From contig NZ_JACJFN010000004.1 in the NCBI RefSeq assembly GCF_014164785.1, positions 372,001 through 436,000 on the forward strand: a stretch of 64,000 nt of DNA, in the 5' to 3' direction. Source of the stretch: Aquipseudomonas guryensis. Its GTDB lineage: Bacteria; Pseudomonadota; Gammaproteobacteria; Pseudomonadales; Pseudomonadaceae. Position 1 is the first letter of the stretch. Every line of letters starts with the position of its first letter. Below the pieces are notes generated by a model. The model ran no database searches. It had not been told where the DNA came from and worked only from the letters and a program-made list of their open reading frames with translations. Shown here in pieces: positions 17,935-26,520 of this stretch. The translations under genes and the position numbers were made by a program.

Positions 17935-18405
17935 TTAGGGCTTGGTGTGGCGAATTTCGTAGAGGGCATCTTCACTGCGCATCGGCGTCAGGTGAATCGA
18001 GTAGCTTGGCGAAGGCTGGCCGATGACCATTTCGTTCAGGTTGTACTGCACATTCAGCTTCAGGTATTTGATCTGTGCCGGGTTGAGGGTGAGCTGCTGC
18101 TCGATATCGCGCGGTGCCCACTTGGCTGCCGGGCTCAGGCCGGTAATCCGCACACTGTGGGTTCCCGGCGCCAGTTCGACATGCCGATACTGGTTGAACT
18201 TCAACGTGCCGATGCTCTGGCTGTCGATGAACACTTCCGGGTAGTCGAAGCGCAGGGGTTGCATCAGGCCCGGGTTGCTGGCTTCCGGTCGATACAGGTA
18301 GAGCACGGCGTTCTGCGGGTTGGCGGGCTGTACGGCTTCGAAGTAGGCGGGGCTGCTGCAACCTGTTAGCAGCAGGGGCAGTAGCAGTAGCAGCCGACGA
18401 TGCAT
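17935..18405 (-). CDS. DUF2846-type lipoprotein
   Basis: A 156-residue lipoprotein with signal MHRRLLLLLPLLLTGCSS (lipobox LTGC) and a domain resembling DUF2846 (VLYLYRPEASNPG, VFIDSQSIGTLKFNQYRHVELAPGTHSVRIT). ATG 18405 is chosen over an ATG at 18414 because GGA lies 9 nt before it and too close to the other. It is 20 bp upstream of the next lipoprotein gene, so the two may form an envelope operon. Function unknown. Confidence 0.82.
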   Translation of the reverse strand: MHRRLLLLLPLLLTGCSSPAYFEAVQPANPQNAVLYLYRPEASNPGLMQPLRFDYPEVFIDSQSIGTLKFNQYRHVELAPGTHSVRITGLSPAAKWAPRDIEQQLTLNPAQIKYLKLNVQYNLNEMVIGQPSPSYSIHLTPMRSEDALYEIRHTKP

Positions 18406-18545
18406 GCAGGGCATCCTTGTCCGGTGGCGGGGCGTGACGATTGCCGACCACATACGGCCGACCAGCTAAGGTTAGCTGACGATCCATCTGCGTGCCGGGA
18501 GCGCCTGTGCTATGGTGCGCGCCGGAAAAAGTGTGGGGACACACC

Positions 18546-18848
18546 ATGAAATTCATACACCAGCGCGAACACCTCAACGAAGACGATATCGTCGTCATCG
18601 AGTGCTCGCAGCCCTGCAATATCCGCCTGATGAGCGATGCGAACTTTCGCAGCTTCAAGAATGGCGGGCGCCATGCCTACCACGGCGGCGCATTCGACAA
18701 GTTCCCGGCGAAGATCACTGTGCCCAACAGTGGCTTCTGGAACATCACCATCGACACGGTGACTCGTCGCGCGATCAGCGTGACGCGCAAGCCGGCGCTG
18801 AAGCATTCGATCAAGATCATCCGCCGTTCCAGCTCCAGCCTGAGCTGA
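18546..18848 (+). CDS. DUF1883 protein
   Basis: A 100-residue basic protein of the DUF1883 family, beginning MKFIHQREHLNEDDIVVIECSQPCN and containing NGGRHAYHGGAFDKFPAKITVP. The family has no confirmed role; it may be a small beta-sandwich. No signal peptide. It is preceded by a divergent lipoprotein gene and ends 11 bp before the stop of the convergent diguanylate cyclase gene. Confidence 0.85.
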   Translation: MKFIHQREHLNEDDIVVIECSQPCNIRLMSDANFRSFKNGGRHAYHGGAFDKFPAKITVPNSGFWNITIDTVTRRAISVTRKPALKHSIKIIRRSSSSLS

Positions 18849-18859
18849 TTGGCTGAGGG

Positions 18860-20179
18860 TTACTCGGCGCTTGCCCGCTGCTGGCCGTCGTTGCCCAGGC
18901 GGTACTGGTTTTCGCCGCTGCGCTTGGCCTCGTACATCGCCAGGTCGGCGACATGGATGAGTCGGTCCATGCTCGGTGCATGATCCGGAAACACCGCGAT
19001 GCCCAGACTGGCACCGATGCGCTGCAGGTTGTCGCTGCCGAACGGTGTGGCCAGTGCGTCGAGGATCTTCCCGCCAATCTGTCGCGCCTCTTCTTCGAGG
19101 GCACAGTCCAACGCCAAGCCTTCGAGGATGACTACGAACTCGTCGCCGCCAATCCGTGCCACGCTGTCGGACTCGCGCAGCGCACCCTTGAGCTTCTGCG
19201 CGGTGGCCACCAGCACCTGATCGCCGGCGGCATGGCCGTGGGCATCGTTGATCGCCTTGAAACCATTGAGGTCGATGAACACCAGAGCCACCCGTGTCGC
19301 ATTACGCCGCGCACGTTCCAGGGCATTGCTCAGGCGATCCTCGAAGACCAGGCGGTTGGGCAGGCCGGTCAGCGCATCGTGGTGGGCCAACTGGTGCATC
19401 TGGCTGGCCCAGGCCTTCTCCTCGGTGATGTCGCGCACCACGCCCATCATCTTCACCGCCGCGCCCTGGGCGTTCTTCAACACGTTGCCGGTCTCGCGCA
19501 GCCAGTGCACGCTGCCGTCCGGCCAGACCACCCGGTATTCCTCGTCGTGGTTTTCGCCCGTCTCGATACAGCGCAGCTCGCCGGCACGCACCCGCTCGCG
19601 ATCATCCGGGTGCACGCTGGCGCAGAACAGCTCGTAACTGGGTGTCACGGCGCCGACCGCATGGCCGAACATGGCGTAGATGGCCTCGGACCAGTACAGG
19701 CGATTGGTATCGACATCCCAGTCCCAGGTGCCGATACGGGCGAAATACTGGCTGCGCTTGAAGCGCTCGATATCTTCCTGGGAGCGCTCCGGCTCGCTGG
19801 CCGGCTGCAGAAGGGCAAGGCTCTCGCCAGCTTCGCCGAGGCGGCAGACTTCCAGCGCGAGCCGTTTACCCGTGGCACTGATGATTTGCAGGCGCTGCCC
19901 GGCTGTCAGGGCTTCGGTTTGCGCCAGCTGCGGCACAGCGTCCGCCAGGGGGGAACCGAGCAACTCGCTGCCGGCCTTGCCCAGGAGGTGGGCGGCGGCC
20001 TGGTTGTGTTGACGGATATGTCCGTCGCTGCCGATCAGCAGCACGCCGTCGCTGAGTTTGTCGATTAACTGGTCGTACAGCTCCAGCCGCTGCCGGGCCT
20101 GGCGCTCACGGCGCAGCAGGCGGGTCAGCAGGAATACAAGGAGCAGAGCGGCGGCGAGGGCAAGGATGATCAAGGGCAT
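18860..20179 (-). CDS. Membrane-anchored PAS-PAS-GGDEF diguanylate cyclase
   Basis: A 439-residue signalling enzyme making cyclic di-GMP. It has an N-terminal membrane helix (2-20), two PAS folds (about 33-125 and 145-255, the second with WPDGSVHWLRETGNV and a PAC-like end) and a GGDEF domain with GGDEF at 344-348. An RxxD inhibitory site (RESD, 335-338) lies five residues upstream, so product inhibition is expected. No EAL domain. The signal sensed by the PAS domains is unknown. Confidence 0.92.
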   Translation of the reverse strand: MPLIILALAAALLLVFLLTRLLRRERQARQRLELYDQLIDKLSDGVLLIGSDGHIRQHNQAAAHLLGKAGSELLGSPLADAVPQLAQTEALTAGQRLQIISATGKRLALEVCRLGEAGESLALLQPASEPERSQEDIERFKRSQYFARIGTWDWDVDTNRLYWSEAIYAMFGHAVGAVTPSYELFCASVHPDDRERVRAGELRCIETGENHDEEYRVVWPDGSVHWLRETGNVLKNAQGAAVKMMGVVRDITEEKAWASQMHQLAHHDALTGLPNRLVFEDRLSNALERARRNATRVALVFIDLNGFKAINDAHGHAAGDQVLVATAQKLKGALRESDSVARIGGDEFVVILEGLALDCALEEEARQIGGKILDALATPFGSDNLQRIGASLGIAVFPDHAPSMDRLIHVADLAMYEAKRSGENQYRLGNDGQQRASAE

Positions 20180-20437
20180 TTTGCTGGTTCAGGGCTGCTG
20201 GAGCCCGTTGGAGAGCAGAAGATGGGTGGCATTATGCATGCGCCGTTCAAGCAGTTGGGCTGCGCGAGTTGTTTAGCGACCACCTCGGCAGGGTAGCCGC
20301 GCAATCTGAAGTCCTGCAGCTTACTGCTATGCCTATGAAAACATTATGGCGAGCCGTATGGAGATGCACTCTATGCACACTGATGGCTGTGGGCGGGTGT
20401 TTGCTGGCGAGAGGCCCTCGGCGAAGTTTGTCCTGGG

Positions 20438-22660
20438 TCAGAACGGCCGGCCCAGGTAGAAATACAGACTGCTGTTACCGTCGTCGGCACGGCCATAGCC
20501 CAGGTAGAGCGGGCCGATCGGGCTGTCGGTGCCGATGAACAGGCTGTTGGAGATGATCCAGTCGCTGCTGTTGCTCTTCACCAGCGGCTCTCCCATGCGG
20601 CCGACTTCCAGGGAGATGCCGCCGTAGGCGCCTTCGAGCAGGGTGCCCTGCATGATGCGGTGGTAGTACATCACGCGGCCGAACTGCAGGTCTTCGCCAA
20701 GCAACTGGCCGGGGGCATAGCCGGACTGCTTGAGGAAACCGCCCCACTGGACGTTTTCATAGGTGGGCAGCGGGTCATCGCCCAGCTTGTCGGCGGCGAA
20801 CAGGGCGAAGTTGAAGGTGTGCGAGTCGAAGGAGATGGCCGAGGTAAATTCGCCCGACCACTTGGCATAGTCTTCTTCCGCGCCGAGGGCCTGCTGTGAG
20901 TCGAACAGATTGATCTGACTGCGCCAGCCTGAGCGGGGGAAGTTGGCGCTGTCGAGCTGGTCCAGGCGCAGGCGCGCGGTGAGGGCGCCGGCTGTCAGGC
21001 GCTTGTTCTCGACCTCCAGGTAGTCGGGACCGCTGTCCAGGCTGGGGTTGACCTGGCCGGTGACCAGGCCCAGGCGCAGTTCGCCGTAGCGGTTGAACTG
21101 GCTGCCGACATCGACGCCGGCCAGCGTCGAGAACATGTCATAGGTGCCGATGCGCCGCTCGTCATCGTAGAGGTCGGCGCTGCGCTGGGTGATGGCCAGG
21201 TGCGGGGCGACGAACAGCGGGTTACCAGCGCTCAGCGGCTGATACCACTCGCTCTCCCAACTGGTGGTTTGGCCGATCTGTACGTCGTTGCGCCACTCGG
21301 CACCGCGGTCGTTGAGCCAGGTCTGGCGGTGACTGCCGAGCAGGTTGAAGGAGGAGTCGCCGTCGAAGTCGCTGGACAGGCCGAGGCCGAAGCGCAGGTA
21401 GTCGGGGCCCCAGGTCTTCTCGGCGGGGGTGATGGCCAGCACGCGCTTGCCGTTTTCTTCCTCGATGCGGTAGCTGACATGTTCGAAGTCGCCGGTGCCA
21501 TAGAGGCGGCGGATGTCCTTGTCGAGCACAGCCTGGTCGATCGGTTTCCCTGCCTGGGTGTCGACCAGGCCGACCAGGGCTTTGGGATTGACCCGCTGCA
21601 GGTTGTCGAAACGCACTTCATCGATCACCAGTTGCTCGGCCTTGGCCTGCTGGGTCTGTTGCAGGCGCAGGGCGGCGTATTCGGCTGGCGGCAGTGCCAG
21701 CGGACGCAGGCGTTCGGCCATCTTGCGGGTGGCCGCTTCGCCGAGCGGGGCTATCTGCGGCAGGGCGTCGAAATCACCGGTGGAATAGTCGCCCAGTTCC
21801 GGCGAGATGAGTATGTCCTGCGGCTGCAGGCTGGCCAGCGAGGCCTGCACGTTCTGTTCGGTGAGGATGCTGAGCATCTGCCCGGACACACCGAGGATGC
21901 CGTTGAGCTGTTCACGCTTGAGCAGCGGGGTGCCGACGTTGACCGCGATGATCACATCGGCGCCCATCTCGCGGGCAGTCTGCACCGGCAGGTTGCTGGT
22001 GAGCATGCCGTCAACCAGCATCATGCCGTTGAACTCGGCCGGTGCCACGGCGCCGGGCACCGACATGCTGGCGCGCATCACGTTGGCCAGCTCGCCTTCC
22101 TTGAACACCACGGCCTGGCCGGTGACCAAGTCGGTGGCGACTGCGCGGTAGGGGATCGGCAGGCGGTCGAAGTGCTGGTAGCCCTTGGTCTTGCTCAACT
22201 GGCGCAGCACGGTTTCCAGCTGCACGCCGGTGACGATGCCCTTGCCTAGCTTGACCTCGCCCTTGCTCAGGCCGATCTCGGGAGTGAACAGGATGCTGTA
22301 GTCGTCACCCTTGCGGCGCATGGCCAGTTCCTGGCGCGGCGGTTCTTCCTTGAACAGCAGTTCGGTGGAGATGCTGCTGAGGATCACGTCCATTTCCGGC
22401 AGGGTGGTGCCGGTGGCATAGGCCGCTCCCACCAGCGAGCCCATGCTGGTGCCGGCGATGCAGTGCACCGGCACGCGGTATTCCTCCAGCACCCGCAACA
22501 CACCGACATGGGCTGCACCACGGGCGCCGCCGCCAGACAACACCAGGCAGATGCGCGGGTGCGCCGGCGTCTTCACTGCTTGGCTGCTCGCCGCGTGGGC
22601 GGCGGGCAGGGTGGCACTGGCAAGCAAGAGTAGGGCAAGGAAGCGGGACATGGGCGTCAT
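20438..22660 (-). CDS. plpD: Patatin-like phospholipase autotransporter, PlpD-type (type Vd)
   Basis: A 740-residue protein with signal peptide (1-23), patatin domain (about 35-230) with oxyanion hole GGGARG 43-48, nucleophile Ser72 in GTSMG and catalytic Asp217 in DGM, a POTRA-like segment (about 345-410, VIDEVRFDNLQRVNP) and a C-terminal beta-barrel ending in phenylalanine. This is the architecture of P. aeruginosa PlpD, a secreted phospholipase A1. AAGG precedes ATG 22660. No secretion partner is needed. A DUF4105 gene lies directly upstream. Confidence 0.9.
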   Translation of the reverse strand: MTPMSRFLALLLLASATLPAAHAASSQAVKTPAHPRICLVLSGGGARGAAHVGVLRVLEEYRVPVHCIAGTSMGSLVGAAYATGTTLPEMDVILSSISTELLFKEEPPRQELAMRRKGDDYSILFTPEIGLSKGEVKLGKGIVTGVQLETVLRQLSKTKGYQHFDRLPIPYRAVATDLVTGQAVVFKEGELANVMRASMSVPGAVAPAEFNGMMLVDGMLTSNLPVQTAREMGADVIIAVNVGTPLLKREQLNGILGVSGQMLSILTEQNVQASLASLQPQDILISPELGDYSTGDFDALPQIAPLGEAATRKMAERLRPLALPPAEYAALRLQQTQQAKAEQLVIDEVRFDNLQRVNPKALVGLVDTQAGKPIDQAVLDKDIRRLYGTGDFEHVSYRIEEENGKRVLAITPAEKTWGPDYLRFGLGLSSDFDGDSSFNLLGSHRQTWLNDRGAEWRNDVQIGQTTSWESEWYQPLSAGNPLFVAPHLAITQRSADLYDDERRIGTYDMFSTLAGVDVGSQFNRYGELRLGLVTGQVNPSLDSGPDYLEVENKRLTAGALTARLRLDQLDSANFPRSGWRSQINLFDSQQALGAEEDYAKWSGEFTSAISFDSHTFNFALFAADKLGDDPLPTYENVQWGGFLKQSGYAPGQLLGEDLQFGRVMYYHRIMQGTLLEGAYGGISLEVGRMGEPLVKSNSSDWIISNSLFIGTDSPIGPLYLGYGRADDGNSSLYFYLGRPF

Positions 22661-22688
22661 GGTTGGCCTTGGCGATATGGGCTGTCGG

Positions 22689-23678
22689 TCAGGGTTGGCG
22701 AATCAGGCGTGAAAAGTCCGGAGAATCCCCGGCAGACTGAGCCTTGGGGTTGATCAGGGCGTCACGCTGCAGTTCGGCAAAGGGTCGCTCGCTGCCGAAC
22801 AGGCGCCCCTGTTCATACATGAATTGCGGCACATAGCCGCTGGCCAGCAGCTTCCAGCTGAACGGCACGTGCTGCTCGTTGACCTGGGTGCTCATCCAGA
22901 TGCTGGTGGTGCAGTTGGTGGTCAGGGTGTTGTAGAACTCGGGCCGCTCGTGCAACTGGTTGATCCGCTCGATGTAGGCCATGAACAGGCGCCTGGCGTT
23001 GTCCAGGTCACCCTGCAGGCGATACAGGTAGACCTGCTCGGGCGGGGCTTGCCGGTGGTTGGTGCGCAGGCCGATCACGTCGCGCTCGTCGGCCACCACG
23101 TAATACAGCTCGTACTGGCGGAAGAACCCATTGAGGGTCGAATAGCTTTCGCCGACTTCCTTGCGCGTTTCGATGGACACGGCCACGTGCTGGCCATCGG
23201 CGAAGGCGAAGCTGAGGAACACATGGGCGATCGAGGGGCCCATCCAGTAGGTGGCGATCAGGTCGACGCCGACCAGTTCGTCCAGCCTGACCTGCTTGTC
23301 GTAGTAGGCCGGGGTGTAGTCGAACTCGCTGCGGTACTTGAAGTTACGCACGTTGTGCAGGGTGATGAGGTTGCCGTCGATGGTGGCCGAGGGCAGCACG
23401 GCCACATCGCTTTGCCACGGCCGATCATTCGAGGGGGCCAGCGACTGCCACCAGAACATCCAGGCAGCGGCTACTGCCAGCAGCGCCGCGCAGGTCACGC
23501 GGCGCCCACGGCTGAACCACAGCCGTGATACAGCGAACAGCGCCAGCAAGCCAATGCCGGTTGCCAGCGCTTTGCTCAGGTAGCCGTCCTGCGGTCCGGC
23601 GATCAACAGCGCAGCCGCGCTCCAGGCTGTCAGGCAGAGCAGGACGAGAGCAAGCAGGAGTTTTCCAAGTGTTTTCAT
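22689..23678 (-). CDS. DUF4105 membrane protein
   Basis: A 329-residue inner-membrane protein with two or three N-terminal hydrophobic segments and a large DUF4105 domain (VRNFKYRSEFDYTPAYYD, HVFLSFAFADGQHVAVSIETRKEVG, and NCTTSIW near residue 260 with a conserved cysteine). The NC-T motif resembles a papain-like or NlpC-type cysteine site, so hydrolase activity is possible but unproven. It is 28 bp upstream of the PlpD-type gene on the same strand, so the two may be co-transcribed. Confidence 0.82.
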   Translation of the reverse strand: MKTLGKLLLALVLLCLTAWSAAALLIAGPQDGYLSKALATGIGLLALFAVSRLWFSRGRRVTCAALLAVAAAWMFWWQSLAPSNDRPWQSDVAVLPSATIDGNLITLHNVRNFKYRSEFDYTPAYYDKQVRLDELVGVDLIATYWMGPSIAHVFLSFAFADGQHVAVSIETRKEVGESYSTLNGFFRQYELYYVVADERDVIGLRTNHRQAPPEQVYLYRLQGDLDNARRLFMAYIERINQLHERPEFYNTLTTNCTTSIWMSTQVNEQHVPFSWKLLASGYVPQFMYEQGRLFGSERPFAELQRDALINPKAQSAGDSPDFSRLIRQP

Positions 23679-23715
23679 GGCAACCGCAGGGCAGAGGGCT
23701 GGATGTGATGTGGCG

Positions 23716-23838
23716 CTATAAGTGAAGCAGCTTAACCCACATGATATGCGGGGCCTCTTGGCTTATCGATTCCGGGTCGGCATTTCGCACCAGATCGAGC
23801 GTTTTGTTGTCCTGCGTCAGTTTCTGATGTCCTTCCAT
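23716..23838 (-). CDS. Possible 40-residue small ORF
   Basis: In the 428-bp gap between the DUF4105 gene and the sulfatase there is a 40-codon frame from ATG 23838 (MEGHQKLTQDNKTLDLV... HIMWVKLLHL) with AAGGA 6 nt upstream. The residue mix is soluble and low in GC-rich codons. I recognise no family, and coding status rests on the ribosome site alone. The rest of the gap (23839-24106) shows no gene or repeat. Confidence 0.3.
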   Translation of the reverse strand: MEGHQKLTQDNKTLDLVRNADPESISQEAPHIMWVKLLHL

Positions 23839-24106
23839 GATTGATCCTTCAGGCATACGCGTATGAAACGCCCCTTTACTTAGGGTTCTGCATGCCTGTC
23901 GATTTGCTTATACCCCAGGGGCATTTGCGCGTCGTGGTGCCGCTGGACTGCCAGCACGCCACTGGGCTGGCGCCTGGATCGGCAGCTACATGCCTGAGTG
24001 GCTAAGCTGCAGGTTGGCGTGAAATACCAAGCAAAACTGACCGCAGCCTGGCGAGTTATACCCAGCAGTGCTCTAACAATTAACTCGATTCAACGGAGTG
24101 ATACTG

Positions 24107-26455
24107 ATGCAGCTGAACCAGCTTGCTCGCCTGCTCGTCACCTTGCCCGTCCTGACGGCGCCTTTTGCCGGCGTCCAGGCTGCCGAGCTGGATCGCAGCA
24201 TCCTGCCGATTGCCGAGCCGGCGCGGCCGACCTTCAGCGAGCTGGATGTGCGTAACGCCAAGCCACCAGCACAGTTCAGGATCGAGGCACCAGCCGGCGC
24301 GCCGAACGTGCTGGTGGTGTTGATCGACGACCTCGGCTTTGGCGCCACCAGCACTTTCGGCGGCCCAATCGCCACGCCGACACTCGATGACCTGGCCCAG
24401 GATGGCCTGCGCTACAACAACTTCCACACCACGGCGGTGTGCTCACCGACCCGTGCCGCGCTCAAGTCCGGGCGCAATCACCACATGGTGAACATGGGCC
24501 TGATCACCGAGATGGCCACCGCCTTCCCCGGCAACACCGGGCAGATTCCCAACGCCACTGCGCCGGTGGCCGAGATGCTGCGCCTCAATGGCTACAGCAC
24601 CGCAGCCTTCGGCAAGTGGCATGAAACCCCGGCGGCGGAAACCGGCGTCTCCGGCCCGTTCAACCGCTGGCCGACGCAGCAGGGCTTCGACAAGTTCTAC
24701 GGCTTCCTTGGCGGCGAGACCAACCACTGGGCGCCGGCTCTGTATGACGGCACCACGCCGATCGAGGCGCCGGAAGACCCGAACTATCACTTCCTCACCG
24801 ACATGACCGACCAGGCCGTGGCCTGGATGAAGTACCAGAAGGCGCTGACGCCGAACAAACCCTTCTTCGTCTATTTCGCCCCGGGTGCCGTGCATGCACC
24901 GCACCATGTGCCCAAGGAGTGGATCGCCAAGTGGAAGGGCAAGTTCGATCAGGGCTGGGACAAGATCCGCGAAGAAAGCCTGGCCCGTCAGATCAAGCTG
25001 GGCGTGGTTCCGGCCGGCACCCAGCTGCCGCCCAAACCCGCCGCGATCAAGGATTGGGACAAACTCTCGGCTGACGAGAAGCGCCTGTTCAGCTTCCAGG
25101 CCGAAGTCTTTGCCGCTTTCGTCGACTACACCGACCATGAGATTGGCCGCATGCTGCAGGCGACTGCCGATATCGGTCAGGCCGACAACACGCTGGTCTA
25201 TTACATCGTGGGCGACAATGGCACCAGTGCCGAGGGTGGCGAGTTTGGCATGAGCAACGAGTACACCGCCTTCAACGGTGCGGCGGAAAGTCTGCCGGAC
25301 CTGATCAAGAAGATGGAAAGCTGGGGTGGCCCTGATAGCTATCCGCACATGGCCGCCGGCTGGGCGGTGGCCTTCGATTCGCCGTTCGGCTGGACCAAGC
25401 AGGTGGCATCCGATTTCGGCGGCACCCGCAACGGCCTGGTGGTCAGCTGGCCCAAGGGCATCAAAGCCAAGGGCGAAGTGCGCAGCCAGTTCAGCCATGT
25501 GATCGACGTGGCGCCGACCATTCTCGAGGCTGCAGGCCTGCCGGAGCCGAAAGTGGTCAACGGCACGCCGCAGATTCCCATGCAAGGCACCAGCATGGTC
25601 TACAGCTTCGATGACGCCAAGGCCGCGGAGCGCCATACCACCCAGTACTTCGAGATCGTTGGCAATCGCGCCATTTACCATGAGGGCTGGTTCGCTCGCA
25701 CCATCCATCGCGAGCCTTGGGCAGCCGGGCCGACCCGTCCTCTGGCCGAGGATGTCTGGGAGCTGTTCGACGTGCGCAATGATTTCAGCCTGAGCACCGA
25801 TCTGGCGGCCAAGCAGCCCGAGAAGCTCAAGCAAATGCAGGCCCTGTTCATGGCCGAAGCGGAGAAGAATCATGTGCTGCCCATCGATGACCGTGGCTTC
25901 GAGCGCTTCGTGCCGGAGATTGCTGGTCGTCCGGACCTGATGGCTGGTCGTACCTCGCTGACCCTGGGCGAGGGCATGACCCGCATGGGCGAAAACGTCT
26001 TCATCAACGTGAAGAACAAGTCCAAGACCATCACCGCCGAGCTGGAGATTCCCGAGGGCGGCGCCAATGGCACCCTGATTGCCCAGGGCGGACGTTTTGG
26101 TGGCTGGTCGCTGTACCTCAAGGACGGCGTGCCGGGTTACGCCTATAACTACCTGGGCTTGCAGCAGACTGCGCTGCAGGCCAGCAAGCCGCTGCCGGCC
26201 GGCAAGGCCATCCTGCGCTACGAGTTTGCCTATGACGGTGGTGGCCCGGGCAAGGGCGGCCAGGGCACCCTCTACGTGAATGACCAGAAGGTGGCGGAAG
26301 GGCGCATCGAACGCACTCAGCCCACAGTGTTCTCTGGCGATGAAACAGCTGATGTTGGCGTCGATCTGGCTACCCCGGTGGTTGAAGGCATCGGCAGCGG
26401 TCAGCGTTCGGCTTTCACCGGCACGATCGAAAAAGTCACCGTTCAGGTGCATTGA
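24107..26455 (+). CDS. Large exported arylsulfatase-type sulfatase
   Basis: A 782-residue sulfatase with a signal peptide (cleavage near VQA-AEL). The formylglycine site is Cys112 in CSPTRAALKSGR, with metal ligands Asp74-Asp75 (LIDDLGFG) and GDNGTSAEGG further on. A C-terminal beta-rich region (about 620-782) follows the catalytic domain. It would release sulfate from organic sulfate esters in the periplasm. The activating enzyme FGE is not in the window. CGGAG lies 8 nt before ATG 24107. A FadL-type porin gene follows after a hairpin. Confidence 0.92.
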   Translation: MQLNQLARLLVTLPVLTAPFAGVQAAELDRSILPIAEPARPTFSELDVRNAKPPAQFRIEAPAGAPNVLVVLIDDLGFGATSTFGGPIATPTLDDLAQDGLRYNNFHTTAVCSPTRAALKSGRNHHMVNMGLITEMATAFPGNTGQIPNATAPVAEMLRLNGYSTAAFGKWHETPAAETGVSGPFNRWPTQQGFDKFYGFLGGETNHWAPALYDGTTPIEAPEDPNYHFLTDMTDQAVAWMKYQKALTPNKPFFVYFAPGAVHAPHHVPKEWIAKWKGKFDQGWDKIREESLARQIKLGVVPAGTQLPPKPAAIKDWDKLSADEKRLFSFQAEVFAAFVDYTDHEIGRMLQATADIGQADNTLVYYIVGDNGTSAEGGEFGMSNEYTAFNGAAESLPDLIKKMESWGGPDSYPHMAAGWAVAFDSPFGWTKQVASDFGGTRNGLVVSWPKGIKAKGEVRSQFSHVIDVAPTILEAAGLPEPKVVNGTPQIPMQGTSMVYSFDDAKAAERHTTQYFEIVGNRAIYHEGWFARTIHREPWAAGPTRPLAEDVWELFDVRNDFSLSTDLAAKQPEKLKQMQALFMAEAEKNHVLPIDDRGFERFVPEIAGRPDLMAGRTSLTLGEGMTRMGENVFINVKNKSKTITAELEIPEGGANGTLIAQGGRFGGWSLYLKDGVPGYAYNYLGLQQTALQASKPLPAGKAILRYEFAYDGGGPGKGGQGTLYVNDQKVAEGRIERTQPTVFSGDETADVGVDLATPVVEGIGSGQRSAFTGTIEKVTVQVH

Positions 26456-26465
26456 CCCGACGACT

Positions 26466-26488
26466 CCGGCGCGCATCACGCGCGCCGG
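26466..26488 (+). other. Intercistronic hairpin between sulfatase and porin genes
   Basis: Perfect 9-bp palindrome CCGGCGCGC / GCGCGCCGG with a 5-nt loop, no T tract. It probably tunes mRNA decay or read-through between the sulfatase and FadL-type genes. Confidence 0.55.
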
Positions 26489-26520
26489 GGCGACTTCCGC
26501 TATTTCGTGAGGGTTTTCAT

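Noticed and set aside
20269..20437. Plus-strand frame beginning MPMKTLWRAVW in the gap after the PlpD-type gene
   Set aside because: The start looks signal-like but the frame runs into the 3' coding end of the PlpD-type gene and has no clear ribosome site.
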